A DNA stretch of 64,000 nt from Bifidobacterium breve (GTDB lineage Bacteria > Actinomycetota > Acidimicrobiia > Acidimicrobiales > Acidimicrobilacustridaceae). Each line of letters opens with the position of its first letter. Positions within the stretch are counted from its first letter, which is position 1. The DNA is taken from the NCBI GenBank assembly GCA_945878725.1, contig CAMCTY010000002.1, forward strand, positions 1 to 64,000, given 5' to 3'. The notes beneath the pieces were generated by a model, which made no database searches, was not told the origin of the DNA, and worked only from the letters and a program-made list of their open reading frames with translations. Made by a program: the position numbers and the translations under genes. Shown here in pieces: positions 36,397 to 45,887 of the stretch.

Positions 36397-38424
36397 ATGG
36401 CCTATCAGTCGCTCTACCGTCGCTATCGCCCCCGCCGCTTCAGCGAAGTGCGTGGTCAGGAGCATCTGGTCTCGGCCCTTCGTAATGCCGTCCGCGACGA
36501 GCGCGTCGGCCACGCCTATCTGCTCTCCGGGCCCCGCGGAACCGGCAAGACCTCCACCGCCCGCATCCTCGCCAAGGTCCTCAATTGCGAGAACACCATC
36601 GAGGGTGAACCGTGCTGTGAATGCGCTTCGTGCCTCTCGATCGAAGCGGGGACCAGCTTCGACGTCCACGAACTCGATGCCGCATCGAACAACGGCGTGG
36701 ACGCGATCCGGGAACTCATCGCCAAGGCGTCTCTCGGAACCCCCGGCCGCACCAAGGTGTACATCCTCGATGAGGTCCACATGCTTTCGACCGCGGCATC
36801 GAACGCGTTGTTGAAGACACTCGAAGAACCTCCTGAACACGTTGTCTTCGTGCTCGCAACGACCGATCCGCAGAAGGTGCTGCCCACGATCCGTAGCCGC
36901 ACCCAGCATTTCGAGGTCAACCTTCTCTCCGCCGACGACCTTCGCGGCCTCGTTGAGTACGTGGTCGGCGATGCCGGGCTCGATCTTTCTCCCGAGGGTT
37001 ACGCCTACGTGCTCCGCGCCGGAGCCGGCTCTGCCCGCGACACGCTCAGCGCGCTCGATCGGGTCGTCGCAGCCGGCGGCGTTCCCGACTCAGTCGATGC
37101 CGTCGACGAACTTGTCGAGGCTCTGTGCGATCGCGATACCGGTCGCGCCCTCGTCGCTGTCGACGCCGCGCTCTCACGCGGCCGCAATCCCCGTGTTCTC
37201 GGCGAATCACTCATCGCCCGGTTGCGCGACATTTTCCTCGCGTCAATGAACGCCGATCTCTCCCGCCTTACCGAGGCCGACAAAGAACGCGTCACCGACC
37301 AAGCGTTGCGTCTGACTGCCCCCGGGGCCACCCGTGCTCTTGAGTTGTTGGGCGAAGCATTCGTCGGAATTCAAGACGCGCTTGATCCCCGAATCCCGCT
37401 CGAGGTTGCGCTCGTGCGCCTCACCCGGATCGATGCCGACACCTCACTCGGCGCTCTCGCCGAGCGGATCACCCGCCTCGAAAACGGTGCTCCCCGTTCG
37501 TCCTCGTCATCAACTGGATCATCAGCCCGACCCGCTGCGTCATCGCCTGCGCCTGCTCAGCCTGCTGCCAAGGCTGCTGCTCCAGTGGCCGAGTCTGGCC
37601 TTGACGACGACGATCCCGAGTACGACCCCGACGCCGACTTCGATTCCGCAGCACCGATCGATCCTCAACCATCTGGCGGTGGGTCGCGCCCGGCCGATTC
37701 AGCCCGTCAGGTTCTGCGCGATCGCACGAAACCAACTGGTGCCGAGCGACCGCCGCCCCGTCCGACGACACCCCGCCCGACGACACCCGGACAATCCACG
37801 ACCAGGCCATCAGCGCCAGCACGCCCGGGATCACCGAAGCCGACCGCTCCCGTCGCCGACGCACCGGCCAACACCGAAGCGCCTGCGGCTGACGATCACG
37901 CTGCTCCCGCCGACACGCCTGCTGCCCCGGCGGCGGCTCCAGCTCCGATGCCAGCGATGTCGACCTCCACCGGCGTCACGCCCACGCTCGACCAACTTGC
38001 CGCGGCCTGGACCGACACGATCCTCGCCGCCCTCCCCCAACGTCCCCGAGTGCGTTTCGCCGGCGGCCAGTGGACCCAAATCGATGGCGACACTGCCGTG
38101 TTCGGACTCCCCAATGCCACGCACGCCCAGCGTTGTGAGGAATGCCGCTCCGATGTCGAAGCGGCCCTCGCCGCCAACTTTGGTCTCCCCGTTCCGGTGC
38201 GACTCGTCATCGACACCAGCGCTCCCGATCCGTCGGCACAACGCGGTGCCGCCCCACGCGGTCGCGTGGCCCAAGCCGCCGCCGAACCCACTCAGGTCGA
38301 CGACGAGATCCACCATTCGGAGGTCGAGGATCTTGCCGACGCCCACGACATCGGATCCAACGGCGCCGATCGCATCGCAGCACTTTTCCCCGGGGCCGAA
38401 CTTCTCGACGGCGACGCTGGATAA
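36397..38424 (+). CDS. dnaX: DNA polymerase III subunit gamma/tau
   Basis: From the ATG at 36397 the protein has 675 residues. It starts MAYQSLYRRYRPRRFSEVRG and has Walker A GPRGTGKTS, a Cys4 zinc module (NC-x9-CCECASC), ILDEVHML (Walker B) and sensor motifs in PTIRSRTQHFEV. The AAA+ clamp-loader part takes about 370 residues. It is followed by a Pro/Ala-rich linker and a tau-like C-terminal domain. It heads a plus-strand run with ybaB and recR, the usual linkage. Confidence 0.97.
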   Translation: MAYQSLYRRYRPRRFSEVRGQEHLVSALRNAVRDERVGHAYLLSGPRGTGKTSTARILAKVLNCENTIEGEPCCECASCLSIEAGTSFDVHELDAASNNGVDAIRELIAKASLGTPGRTKVYILDEVHMLSTAASNALLKTLEEPPEHVVFVLATTDPQKVLPTIRSRTQHFEVNLLSADDLRGLVEYVVGDAGLDLSPEGYAYVLRAGAGSARDTLSALDRVVAAGGVPDSVDAVDELVEALCDRDTGRALVAVDAALSRGRNPRVLGESLIARLRDIFLASMNADLSRLTEADKERVTDQALRLTAPGATRALELLGEAFVGIQDALDPRIPLEVALVRLTRIDADTSLGALAERITRLENGAPRSSSSSTGSSARPAASSPAPAQPAAKAAAPVAESGLDDDDPEYDPDADFDSAAPIDPQPSGGGSRPADSARQVLRDRTKPTGAERPPPRPTTPRPTTPGQSTTRPSAPARPGSPKPTAPVADAPANTEAPAADDHAAPADTPAAPAAAPAPMPAMSTSTGVTPTLDQLAAAWTDTILAALPQRPRVRFAGGQWTQIDGDTAVFGLPNATHAQRCEECRSDVEAALAANFGLPVPVRLVIDTSAPDPSAQRGAAPRGRVAQAAAEPTQVDDEIHHSEVEDLADAHDIGSNGADRIAALFPGAELLDGDAG

Positions 38425-38496
38425 GTCGCCGTTCGGCGGCGCCCCACCGCCAGAATCACCTGCACATAACTTCCCCTCACGCTTCCGGAGCCTTTC

Positions 38497-38877
38497 ATGT
38501 CCGATCAGTTCGATCTCAGTTCAATCCTTTCCCAGGCGATGCAGATGCAAGAGCAGTTCGCTGAAGCCCAGGCCGATGCAGCGAACGCCGTCGTAACCGG
38601 AAGCGCCGGTGGCGGTGCTGTAAAGATCACGATCACTGGATCGATCCAGATTCTCGATGTGACGATCAGTCCCGAGGCTGTCGATCCGGCTGATGTCGAA
38701 ATGCTCGAGGATCTCGTCAGGGCCGCTCTCATCGATGCCATCACGCAGGTCGATCAACTTCAGCAGGCTTCAATGGGTTCGATCGATCTCGGTGCGCTCG
38801 GCGGCCTTGCCGGATTCGGTAGCGATACCGACTTTGTGGAAACCATCGCCATCGACGAAGGGCCCGAACGTTCGTGA
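38497..38877 (+). CDS. YbaB/EbfC nucleoid-associated protein
   Basis: The 126-residue protein is in the standard dnaX-ybaB-recR position. It has the YbaB pattern: [17 protein letters not shown] helix, [20 protein letters not shown] strand and [17 protein letters not shown] helix. EbfC proteins bind DNA as dimers. The stop overlaps the recR GTG by 4 bp. The C-terminal 30 residues are an acidic extension rich in Gly and Asp. Confidence 0.92.
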   Translation: MSDQFDLSSILSQAMQMQEQFAEAQADAANAVVTGSAGGGAVKITITGSIQILDVTISPEAVDPADVEMLEDLVRAALIDAITQVDQLQQASMGSIDLGALGGLAGFGSDTDFVETIAIDEGPERS

Positions 38878-39476
38878 GCGTTTACGCCGGTCCCGTTCAG
38901 GACCTCATCGACGAACTCGGACGCCTTCCCGGCGTTGGCCCCAAATCGGCACAACGCATCGCGTTCCACATGCTCAAGCTCCCGACCGCCGATGCACTCC
39001 GTCTCGCCAACGCAATTGCAATCGTGAAAGAGCGCGTCAGTTTCTGCCAGACATGCTTCAACATCGCCGAGGGGAGCGAGTGCGGCATCTGCGCCGACAC
39101 CCGTCGCGAAACCAACATTGTGTGCGTCGTCGAGGAACCCCGCGACATCGTGTCGGTTGAGAAGACAGGTGAATTCAGAGGTCGCTATCACGTCCTTCAG
39201 GGAGCCATCAGCCCCATCGAGGGCATCGGCCCGGACCAGTTGCGGGTCAAAGAACTGCTTATCCGCATCGAACCCGAAGGCATCACTGAAGTGATCCTCT
39301 GCACCAATCCCAACATCGAAGGCGAAGCGACCGCCATGTATCTCGGTCGATTGCTCAAGCCACTGGGGTTGACCGTTACGCGGATCGCCAGCGGGCTACC
39401 TGTCGGCGGCGATCTTGAATACGCCGACGAACTCACGCTCGGACGGGCTCTTGAAGGCCGGCGGGAAGTCAACTGA
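38874..39476 (+). CDS. recR: Recombination protein RecR
   Basis: The 200-residue protein has the helix-hairpin-helix start ([17 protein letters not shown]), the Cys4 zinc finger C-x2-C-x8-C-x2-C and the Toprim domain ([27 protein letters not shown]). It works with RecO to load RecA at gaps. Its GTG start overlaps ybaB. Confidence 0.97.
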   Translation: MSVYAGPVQDLIDELGRLPGVGPKSAQRIAFHMLKLPTADALRLANAIAIVKERVSFCQTCFNIAEGSECGICADTRRETNIVCVVEEPRDIVSVEKTGEFRGRYHVLQGAISPIEGIGPDQLRVKELLIRIEPEGITEVILCTNPNIEGEATAMYLGRLLKPLGLTVTRIASGLPVGGDLEYADELTLGRALEGRREVN

Positions 39477-39507
39477 ACGTCGGTTCAGCCCGCACGTGCC
39501 GTGCACA

Positions 39508-39550
39508 AACATGAAAGAGCCCGGGCCTGAGGCCCGGGCTCTTTCATGTT
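39508..39550. terminator. Bidirectional terminator between recR and thiolase
   Basis: A perfect 20-bp inverted repeat (39508-39527 with 39531-39550) has only a TGA loop. The stem has a GAAAGAGCCCGGGCC core, and its ends carry A/T tracts on both sides. It lies between the convergent recR and thiolase stops. Confidence 0.85.
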
Positions 39551-39568
39551 CAGATCACAACAACGATT

Positions 39569-40750
39569 TCAGTACGTCTCGAGAAGGATCGCGTCGCCCT
39601 GACCGCCGCCGCCACAAAGTGCGGCTGCACCCTTGCCGCCACCACGACGGTTCAGTTCGTTGAGCAGATGCAACGCAACACGCGTTCCCGACATGCCGAT
39701 CGGATGACCGAGAGCGATCGCGCCACCATTCACGTTGGTGATGTCGGAGTTGATTCCGAGCGTCGCCATCGAAGCGACACCAACGGCGGCAAACGCTTCG
39801 TTGAGCTCGAACAAGTCGAGATCGCCAACGCTCATCCCGGCACGGGCAAGTGCCAGGTTGATCGCCGTTGCCGGCTGATTGAGGAGCGACGCATCGGGGC
39901 CGGCGACTTGGCCGTACCCAATGATGCGACCAAGGGGCTTGATGCCGAGACGCTCGGCCGCCGCTTCGGAAGCGACGATGACAGCCGCGCCGCCGTCGGA
40001 GATCTGCGATGCATTACCAGCGGTGATGTTGCCAGCCTTGTCGAATGCCGGACGAAGCGCACCGAGCGAATCGAGTGTCGTCTCGACGCGGACCCCTTCA
40101 TCGATGCTGAAGATTTTCGGGTCACCCTTGCGCTGCGGAATCTCGACGGGAACGATCTCGTCGGCGAAGAGACCAGCGGCCTGCGCGGCAGCAGCACGCG
40201 CATGCGAGATTGCGGCGAGTTCGTCCTGTGAGGCGCGATCAAGACCGGCGGTTGCGGCGTACTTCTCGGTGCCGGCACCCATGGCCAACTGATCGATTGC
40301 GCAGAAAAGTCCGTCGAACATCATCGAGTCGATGATCTTGCCATCGCCCATACGCAGACCCGCTCGTGCACCCGGCATCAGGTACGGCGCGTTGGTCATG
40401 GATTCCATGCCGCCGGCCACAACGATGTCGGCTTCGCCCGCTTGGATGTAGAGATCGGCGAGATGGATGGCATTGAGTCCCGAGAGGCAGACCTTGTTGA
40501 CGGTGGTCGCCGGAACCGACATCGGGATACCGGCTTTAAACGCGGCCTGACGAGCCGTCATCTGACCGGCGCCGCCGAGCAGAACCTGCCCCATGAACAC
40601 GTAGTCGATCTGCTCGGGGGTTAGACCGGCACGCGAAAGCGCGGCCTTGATTGCGATTGCTCCGAGGTCCGTGGCTTCAAAACCAGCCAGAGAACCGGAC
40701 AACTTGCCGATGGGCGTACGAGCGCCCGAGAGAATGACTGATCCAGCCAT
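39569..40750 (-). CDS. phaA: Acetyl-CoA C-acetyltransferase (thiolase)
   Basis: The 393-residue protein starts MAGSVILSGARTPIGKLSGS. It has the nucleophile Cys in NKVCLSGLNAIHLA, the NEAFA motif (ELNEAFAAVGV) with GHPIGMSGTR, and the C-terminal catalytic Cys in AALCGGGGQGDA. It condenses two acetyl-CoA to acetoacetyl-CoA or runs the reverse. It is divergent from ccr, with a shared 147-bp promoter region. That placement suggests it feeds the ethylmalonyl-CoA route. Confidence 0.93.
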   Translation of the reverse strand: MAGSVILSGARTPIGKLSGSLAGFEATDLGAIAIKAALSRAGLTPEQIDYVFMGQVLLGGAGQMTARQAAFKAGIPMSVPATTVNKVCLSGLNAIHLADLYIQAGEADIVVAGGMESMTNAPYLMPGARAGLRMGDGKIIDSMMFDGLFCAIDQLAMGAGTEKYAATAGLDRASQDELAAISHARAAAAQAAGLFADEIVPVEIPQRKGDPKIFSIDEGVRVETTLDSLGALRPAFDKAGNITAGNASQISDGGAAVIVASEAAAERLGIKPLGRIIGYGQVAGPDASLLNQPATAINLALARAGMSVGDLDLFELNEAFAAVGVASMATLGINSDITNVNGGAIALGHPIGMSGTRVALHLLNELNRRGGGKGAAALCGGGGQGDAILLETY

Positions 40751-40860
40751 GGACTTCCTCCACACAGGTAGTTCGAGCCGATCGGGACCTCGGCTCCGTC
40801 ACGGTGACGGTCCGGTTGACCACTGGGCTCGGCGGGACGCGAATGCCCCGTCCGTAAAGT

Positions 40861-40874
40861 TTACCCATGGGTAA
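40861..40874. promoter_or_regulatory. Palindrome in the phaA-ccr intergenic region, candidate operator
   Basis: TTACCCATGGGTAA is a perfect 14-bp inverted repeat. It lies 24 bp before the ccr ATG and within the only promoter region shared by the divergent thiolase gene. Regulators of the TetR or GntR type often use such sites; the protein is not known. Confidence 0.5.
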
Positions 40875-40897
40875 CCCAGCCCACTACCGTGCGCATC

Positions 40898-42238
40898 ATG
40901 CAGAAAATCCTTGAGGCCATCCAGAACGGCGCTTCCGGTGCCGAACTCGCCGCCATACCCCTGCCCGATTCCTACCGGGCCGTCGTCGTCCGCAAAGAAG
41001 AGCAGACGATGTTCGAAGGCATGGAGTCCGAAGACAAAGACCCGCGCCAGTCTCTCCACATACAGGACATCGAGCTTCCCGAGCTGGCCCCCGATGAGGC
41101 GATCGTCGCCGTCATGGCCAGTTCGATCAACTTCAACACAGTCTGGAGCGCGATCTTCGAGCCCCTTTCGACCTTCGGGTTCCTGACGCGACTCGGACGC
41201 GAGAGCTACTGGGGAGCGCGTCACGATCAGGATTTCCACGCCGTCGGCTCCGACGGCGCCGGCGTCGTGCTGCGCGTCGGTTCGGCTGTGCGTAAATGGG
41301 CCCCGGGCGATCGCGTCGTCATCCACTGCAACCATGTCGATGACCAGGACCCGTCGAGTCACAACGACTCCATGATCGGCGACAACCAGCGCATCTGGGG
41401 TTTCGAAACCAACTACGGCGGTCTCGCCGAACTGACCATCGTCAAGGCCAACCAGTTGATGCCCAAGCCCGCGCATCTCTCGTGGGAAGAAGCTGCGGTC
41501 AACGCGCTGTGCAACTCCACCAGCTATCGCATGCTCGTCAGCCCCAATGCCGCACCGATGAAGCAAGGCGATGCCGTTCTTGTATGGGGCGCATCCGGCG
41601 GTCTCGGTGGTTACGCAATGCAGTACGTGCTCAATGGTGGTGGCACGCCGGTCGGTGTCGTCTCATCGCCCGAAAAGGTCGCGCTGCTCAACGAACTCGG
41701 TGTCGAGCACGTCATCAACCGTCGCGAGGCCAATTACAAGTTCTGGTCCGATGAGACGACTCAGGACGAAAGTGAATGGCGTCGCCTCGGTAAGGACATT
41801 CGCTCGATGATCGGACGCGACGTCGACATCGTGTTCGAACATCCCGGCCGTCAAACGTTCGGCGCATCGGTCTTCGCAGCCGCACGCGGTGGCACGATCG
41901 TCACCTGCGCTGCCACCAGCGGATTCAAGATCGAATACGACAACCGTCATCTCTGGATGAAGCTCAAGCGCATCGTGGGTTCGCACTTCGCGAACTACGC
42001 CGAAGCCTCGGCCGCAAACGATCTCATTCGCGCCGGAAAGGTCCAGCCGATCCTCTCCGCCGTCTATTCGATGAACGACACCGGCGAGGCCGCCTACCAG
42101 GTTCACAAGAATCTTCATGAGGGCAAGATCGGCGTCTTGTGTCTCGCTCCGACCGAAGGCCTTGGCATCGACGATCCGGAATTCCGCGAGCAGGTCGGCG
42201 AAGACCGAATCACCCTTTTCCGCCGCCACGGGGCATAG
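40898..42238 (+). CDS. ccr: Crotonyl-CoA carboxylase/reductase
   Basis: The 446-residue medium-chain reductase shows the CO2-binding residues known for Ccr at equivalent places: Asn80 (SSINFNTVW), Phe169-Glu170 (IWGFETNYGG) and His363 (SHFANYAEA). The NADPH loop is WGASGGLGGYA. It reduces crotonyl-CoA and adds CO2 to form (2S)-ethylmalonyl-CoA. The ATG at 40898 was chosen over a GTG three codons upstream. The epimerase gene follows at 42294. Confidence 0.95.
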   Translation: MQKILEAIQNGASGAELAAIPLPDSYRAVVVRKEEQTMFEGMESEDKDPRQSLHIQDIELPELAPDEAIVAVMASSINFNTVWSAIFEPLSTFGFLTRLGRESYWGARHDQDFHAVGSDGAGVVLRVGSAVRKWAPGDRVVIHCNHVDDQDPSSHNDSMIGDNQRIWGFETNYGGLAELTIVKANQLMPKPAHLSWEEAAVNALCNSTSYRMLVSPNAAPMKQGDAVLVWGASGGLGGYAMQYVLNGGGTPVGVVSSPEKVALLNELGVEHVINRREANYKFWSDETTQDESEWRRLGKDIRSMIGRDVDIVFEHPGRQTFGASVFAAARGGTIVTCAATSGFKIEYDNRHLWMKLKRIVGSHFANYAEASAANDLIRAGKVQPILSAVYSMNDTGEAAYQVHKNLHEGKIGVLCLAPTEGLGIDDPEFREQVGEDRITLFRRHGA

Positions 42239-42293
42239 TCGTTACATGTCCATTTCCGTTCGACGCCCCGGCGATGACGAACCAGGAGTTCAG

Positions 42294-42725
42294 ATGAGCG
42301 AATCAGCTGCCAACACGAAGCCCCTTCTCACCGAGATCGATCACATTGCGATTGCAGTGCCAGATCTCGGTGCTGCCATCGACTACTACCGCGACACCTT
42401 CGGCGCAGTCGTTGATCATCGCGAGGTTGTCGAAAGCGATGGCGTTGAAGAGGTCCTCCTTAAGGTCGCCGAAAGTTACGTTCAGCTCCTCACTCCCACC
42501 CGCGACGATTCGACTGTTGCCAAGTGGCTCGCCAATCGCGGCGGTCCTGGCATCCACCATGTCGGTTACCGGGTCGATGATTGCGCCGAAGCTCTTGCCG
42601 CGGTGAAGGCTCAGGGATTCCGCGTGCTAGACGACGCTCCCCGGCCGGGCTCACGCGGCACAACCGTTGCGTTCATCCATCCGAAGGATGCCCTCGGAAC
42701 CCTGATTGAGCTCGTTCAGGAATAA
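42294..42725 (+). CDS. epi: Ethylmalonyl-CoA/methylmalonyl-CoA epimerase
   Basis: The 143-residue VOC-fold protein has IDHIAIAVPDLGAAIDYYRD, RGGPGIHHVGYRVDD and a C-terminal LIELVQ, all typical of methylmalonyl-CoA epimerases, with metal ligands His (DHIA), Gln (VQLL), His (HHVG) and Glu (LIEL). AGGAG lies 6 nt before the ATG at 42294; the in-frame ATG at 42246 is weaker. It supplies the (2R)-ethylmalonyl-CoA used by the mutase at 22-24 kb. Confidence 0.92.
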   Translation: MSESAANTKPLLTEIDHIAIAVPDLGAAIDYYRDTFGAVVDHREVVESDGVEEVLLKVAESYVQLLTPTRDDSTVAKWLANRGGPGIHHVGYRVDDCAEALAAVKAQGFRVLDDAPRPGSRGTTVAFIHPKDALGTLIELVQE

Positions 42726-42732
42726 CTGACGT

Positions 42733-43275
42733 TCAGCAGTTGGCCTTGGACCATTCCAAGATTTTCGCTTCGGCAGAAGCCAGCGCTGCCCCATTGGGAT
42801 AACCGTCAAGCTTTGCAATCGCGTCGGGATAGCCCGTCGACGATTCCATCGTGCGACTGACGAACTCGGCGTAATCCCGCTCCATGCTCAGCGGTTCGCG
42901 AAGCGGCGTCGGCAGTGTGTCGCGGACGGCGTCGAGGACGCTGACGGAAAGATTCGCGTCGACCAGAACCCTCTGACGTTCGTTGACCCAACTGGAGCTG
43001 TTCGCGGGGCGGAGATCGGACGGCAGGAGCCGCTGACTCAGCAGCTCGCACGCGCTTGAAGGCGGGTCGACCGGCTTGTCCGGGTTGGGAGGCGGAGTCT
43101 CGATCGTCGTGGTCGAGGTCTCGGCGCCGGGAACTGCGGTTGCCGGCGCGGCTGTCCCCCGAGCCGTGGTCGTCGAAGACGTTGACGCCGGCGATGACCC
43201 GCAGGCGGCGAGGACCACGAGAAGGATCGCGACCGGGAGGATCCGTTTCAACGGTGAATATCCGCGTTGTCCCAT
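42733..43275 (-). CDS. Secreted lipoprotein, unknown function
   Basis: The 180-residue protein has a basic N-terminus and a hydrophobic helix ending in a lipobox (LAAC). A Ser/Thr/Pro-rich linker follows, then a folded part with Cys76 region (SACELL) and a final Cys. I recognise no family. It lies between the epimerase and xseA, convergent with the former and divergent from the latter. Confidence 0.75.
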   Translation of the reverse strand: MGQRGYSPLKRILPVAILLVVLAACGSSPASTSSTTTARGTAAPATAVPGAETSTTTIETPPPNPDKPVDPPSSACELLSQRLLPSDLRPANSSSWVNERQRVLVDANLSVSVLDAVRDTLPTPLREPLSMERDYAEFVSRTMESSTGYPDAIAKLDGYPNGAALASAEAKILEWSKANC

Positions 43276-43317
43276 CTCGTGACTCTATGTGCGCGTTCTC
43301 CCGCTACCGTGCCGCCC

Positions 43318-44571
43318 ATGGCGGACAACGGCTACACAGTCAGCGAACTTCTCACCAGCGCCCGCGACGCCATCAACGATCGGCTTGGCGGGCCAGTGTG
43401 GGTCGAAGGTGAGATCTCGGGGTTCAAGAAGGGTCGCAACAACCACACCTTCTTCAACCTCGTCGAGAAAGACGAGTCCAACACCGTCATCGCGCAGCTT
43501 TCAGTCGCCCTCTGGGCCGGGAACAAGTCCAAGGTCAATGGGCGATTCAAGGACGTAGGCCCGATCCGCATGGACGATGGCGTGCGCGTGCGGATCATCG
43601 GACCGCTCGAACTCTGGGTTCCCGGCGGCCGCATCCAGCTCTCGATGCAGGACATTGATCCGGAGTTCACACTCGAACTCATCGCTTCCGAGCGCGATCG
43701 CGTTCTCCAGACGTTGCGGGCCGAGGGCCTGTTCGATCGAAATCGTCAACTACCAATGCCATCCGTGCCCTTACGAATCGGATTGGTCACAGCAACCGAA
43801 AGCGCCGCCGAAGCCGACTTCCTCAAGACTCTCGCCGATAGCGGCCTCAACTGGGACGTCGTGTTCGCCGATTCGCGCGTCCAAGGAATCGGCGCGGAGA
43901 GAACTGTCGCGGCGGCGTTGCGAACCGTTGCCGCCCAGGGTGTCGATCTGATCGCGCTCGTGCGGGGCGGAGGGGCCCGAACTGATCTGGCCACGTTCGA
44001 CCATGAGCTGATTGCCAGAACCATTGCGGGACTCGACGTCCCCGTATTCACCGGCATCGGCCACGAGATCGACACGAGCGTCGCTGACCTTGTCGCTTTC
44101 GCATCACACAAGACGCCGACCGCATGCGCTTCCGCAATCGCCGATCTTGCCCTCGAGGCCGTGAACCGAGCCGAACTTGCATGGCAGGAAATCACGATGG
44201 CTCTCAACGCCACTCTCGACGACGAAAGTGAACGCCTATCAAGACGAGCGCACCGAGCGACGTCCGCCACCCGGAACCGTCTCGTCATTGAGGATCATCG
44301 CCTCCAGGGGTTCGGCGATCGGGTTCGCCGCAGCGCAGCCGGCGCGGTTCGCCACTCCGGATCACAACTTGATCTGATCGAAGCGCGAGTTCGAGCCCTT
44401 GATCCGGCCCGGGCCCTCGCCAGGGGTTGGTCGATCACACGATCTGCGGCCGGTACCGTCGTCCGCAGTGTGAATGACATCGAGCCGGGCGGGATTCTTC
44501 TCACGACCGTTGCTGATGGCACCATTTCCAGCATCGTCTCCGATGCGCCAACCGACAAGGACAATTCCTGA
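43318..44571 (+). CDS. xseA: Exodeoxyribonuclease VII large subunit
   Basis: The 417-residue protein starts MADNGYTVSELLTSARDAIN. It has the N-terminal OB-fold (VWVEGEISGFKKGRNNHTFF), the catalytic-domain motif GLVTATESAAEADFLKTL, and ALVRGGGARTDLATFDHE followed by GIGHEIDTSVADLVA. The coiled-coil C-terminal region binds XseB. It degrades single-stranded DNA. Its TGA overlaps the xseB ATG by one base. Confidence 0.96.
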   Translation: MADNGYTVSELLTSARDAINDRLGGPVWVEGEISGFKKGRNNHTFFNLVEKDESNTVIAQLSVALWAGNKSKVNGRFKDVGPIRMDDGVRVRIIGPLELWVPGGRIQLSMQDIDPEFTLELIASERDRVLQTLRAEGLFDRNRQLPMPSVPLRIGLVTATESAAEADFLKTLADSGLNWDVVFADSRVQGIGAERTVAAALRTVAAQGVDLIALVRGGGARTDLATFDHELIARTIAGLDVPVFTGIGHEIDTSVADLVAFASHKTPTACASAIADLALEAVNRAELAWQEITMALNATLDDESERLSRRAHRATSATRNRLVIEDHRLQGFGDRVRRSAAGAVRHSGSQLDLIEARVRALDPARALARGWSITRSAAGTVVRSVNDIEPGGILLTTVADGTISSIVSDAPTDKDNS

Positions 44572-44822
44572 TGGCAGCCAAAGCAAAGCCTGCTGAAGAA
44601 ATCGGCTACGCAGACGCGGTTTCCGAACTCGAGGAAATCCTCGCCGAACTGGAAGCTGACGATGTCGACGTCGACCGTCTGGCTGATCGCGTTCGCCGCG
44701 CCGCCGATCTCATCGAGCTGTGCCGAGGCCGACTCACCGATGCACGAGTCGAGATCACCCGCATCGTTGCCGATCTCGAGACTCTTGAATCCGACGAGAT
44801 CCTCGACGCGGAAGACGAGTGA
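44571..44822 (+). CDS. xseB: Exodeoxyribonuclease VII small subunit
   Basis: The 83-residue, mostly helical protein has the family core GYADAVSELEEILAELEAD followed by DRVRRAADLIELCRGRL. It binds the long coiled coil of XseA. Start and stop overlap xseA and the polyprenyl synthase gene, so the three are translationally coupled. Confidence 0.95.
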   Translation: MAAKAKPAEEIGYADAVSELEEILAELEADDVDVDRLADRVRRAADLIELCRGRLTDARVEITRIVADLETLESDEILDAEDE

Positions 44823-45886
44823 CACGATCCACTCCGCCTGAAGTCCCCCCGGCGCTGGCCGTAGTCGCGGCGCCAGTAGAAGCGCGCCTGCGTGACGTCC
44901 TCACTACCGAGTCTGCGCGATGGGTCAAGGTCGATCCTGATCTTGCGCAACCGCTCGACGTTCTCACCCGTTTCGTGCTGACCGGCGGCAAACGTTTACG
45001 GCCGGCCTTCTGTCATTGGGCCTTCATCGGTGCGGGCGGTGCCGCCGACGATCAATCTGTTCTCGATACCGGCGCCGCGTTCGAACTCCTTCACGCCTTC
45101 GCCCTTATCCATGACGACGTGATGGATGGTTCTGCGCGAAGGCGCGGTGAACCCACTGTCCACATCTCGTTCGAAGAGATCCATGACGCACCCGAATGGC
45201 ACGGCGAACCGCGGCGGTTCGGCGAGGGAATCGCCATTCTGATCGGCGACCTTGCCGAGGTGTTTGCCGACAGGCTCATGACGGGAGCGAATTCCGAGGC
45301 CTTCGGCATCTGGAACGAACTCAAGATCGAACTCAACATCGGGCAGTACCTCGATGTGCTCGGAACAGCACGCGGATCGGTCAACCTTGAAACTGCTCGT
45401 CGCATCGCCCAATACAAGTCGGGCAAATACACGATCGAGCGTCCGCTTCATCTCGGGGTAGCACTCCTTGGACGCCTCGATGAATTCCTCATGCCACTCT
45501 CTCGCTACGGCGCTCCGCTCGGCGAAGCCTTCCAACTCCGCGATGACATCCTCGGAACGTTTGGTGATTCATCGCTCACCGGAAAACCCGTCGGTGACGA
45601 TCTCCGCGAGGGCAAACCCACCCCGCTTCTTTCGATCGCCGAGCAACGCTCCACGCCACAACAACTCGCCGTCCTCCGCAAAATCGGAAATCCATCGCTC
45701 CGCCCCGACGACATCGTTGAGCTCCAGGCCATCTTCGAAGAAACCGGTGCACGAGCCGAGATCGAATCGGACATCAGCCTGCTCACAGCGCAAGCAATCT
45801 CGGCTCTCGACGACATCGCATTCGATGCTGAACCACTCAATGCGCTGAAGGAACTCGCGATCTACGTCGAGTCCCGCGACCGCTGA
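44819..45886 (+). CDS. Polyprenyl diphosphate synthase (GGPP-type)
   Basis: The 355-residue protein has the first aspartate motif DDVMD (ALIHDDVMDGS) and the second as DDILG in FQLRDDILGTFGD. KRLRP (TGGKRLRPAF) binds isopentenyl diphosphate. Residues before the first motif (LLHAF) suggest medium chains such as geranylgeranyl diphosphate, but length cannot be fixed by eye. The GTG start overlaps xseB by 4 bp. It may supply carotenoid or retinal precursors, which fits a genome with a rhodopsin, though no such genes are here. Confidence 0.9.
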   Translation: MTRSTPPEVPPALAVVAAPVEARLRDVLTTESARWVKVDPDLAQPLDVLTRFVLTGGKRLRPAFCHWAFIGAGGAADDQSVLDTGAAFELLHAFALIHDDVMDGSARRRGEPTVHISFEEIHDAPEWHGEPRRFGEGIAILIGDLAEVFADRLMTGANSEAFGIWNELKIELNIGQYLDVLGTARGSVNLETARRIAQYKSGKYTIERPLHLGVALLGRLDEFLMPLSRYGAPLGEAFQLRDDILGTFGDSSLTGKPVGDDLREGKPTPLLSIAEQRSTPQQLAVLRKIGNPSLRPDDIVELQAIFEETGARAEIESDISLLTAQAISALDDIAFDAEPLNALKELAIYVESRDR

Positions 45887-45887
45887 T

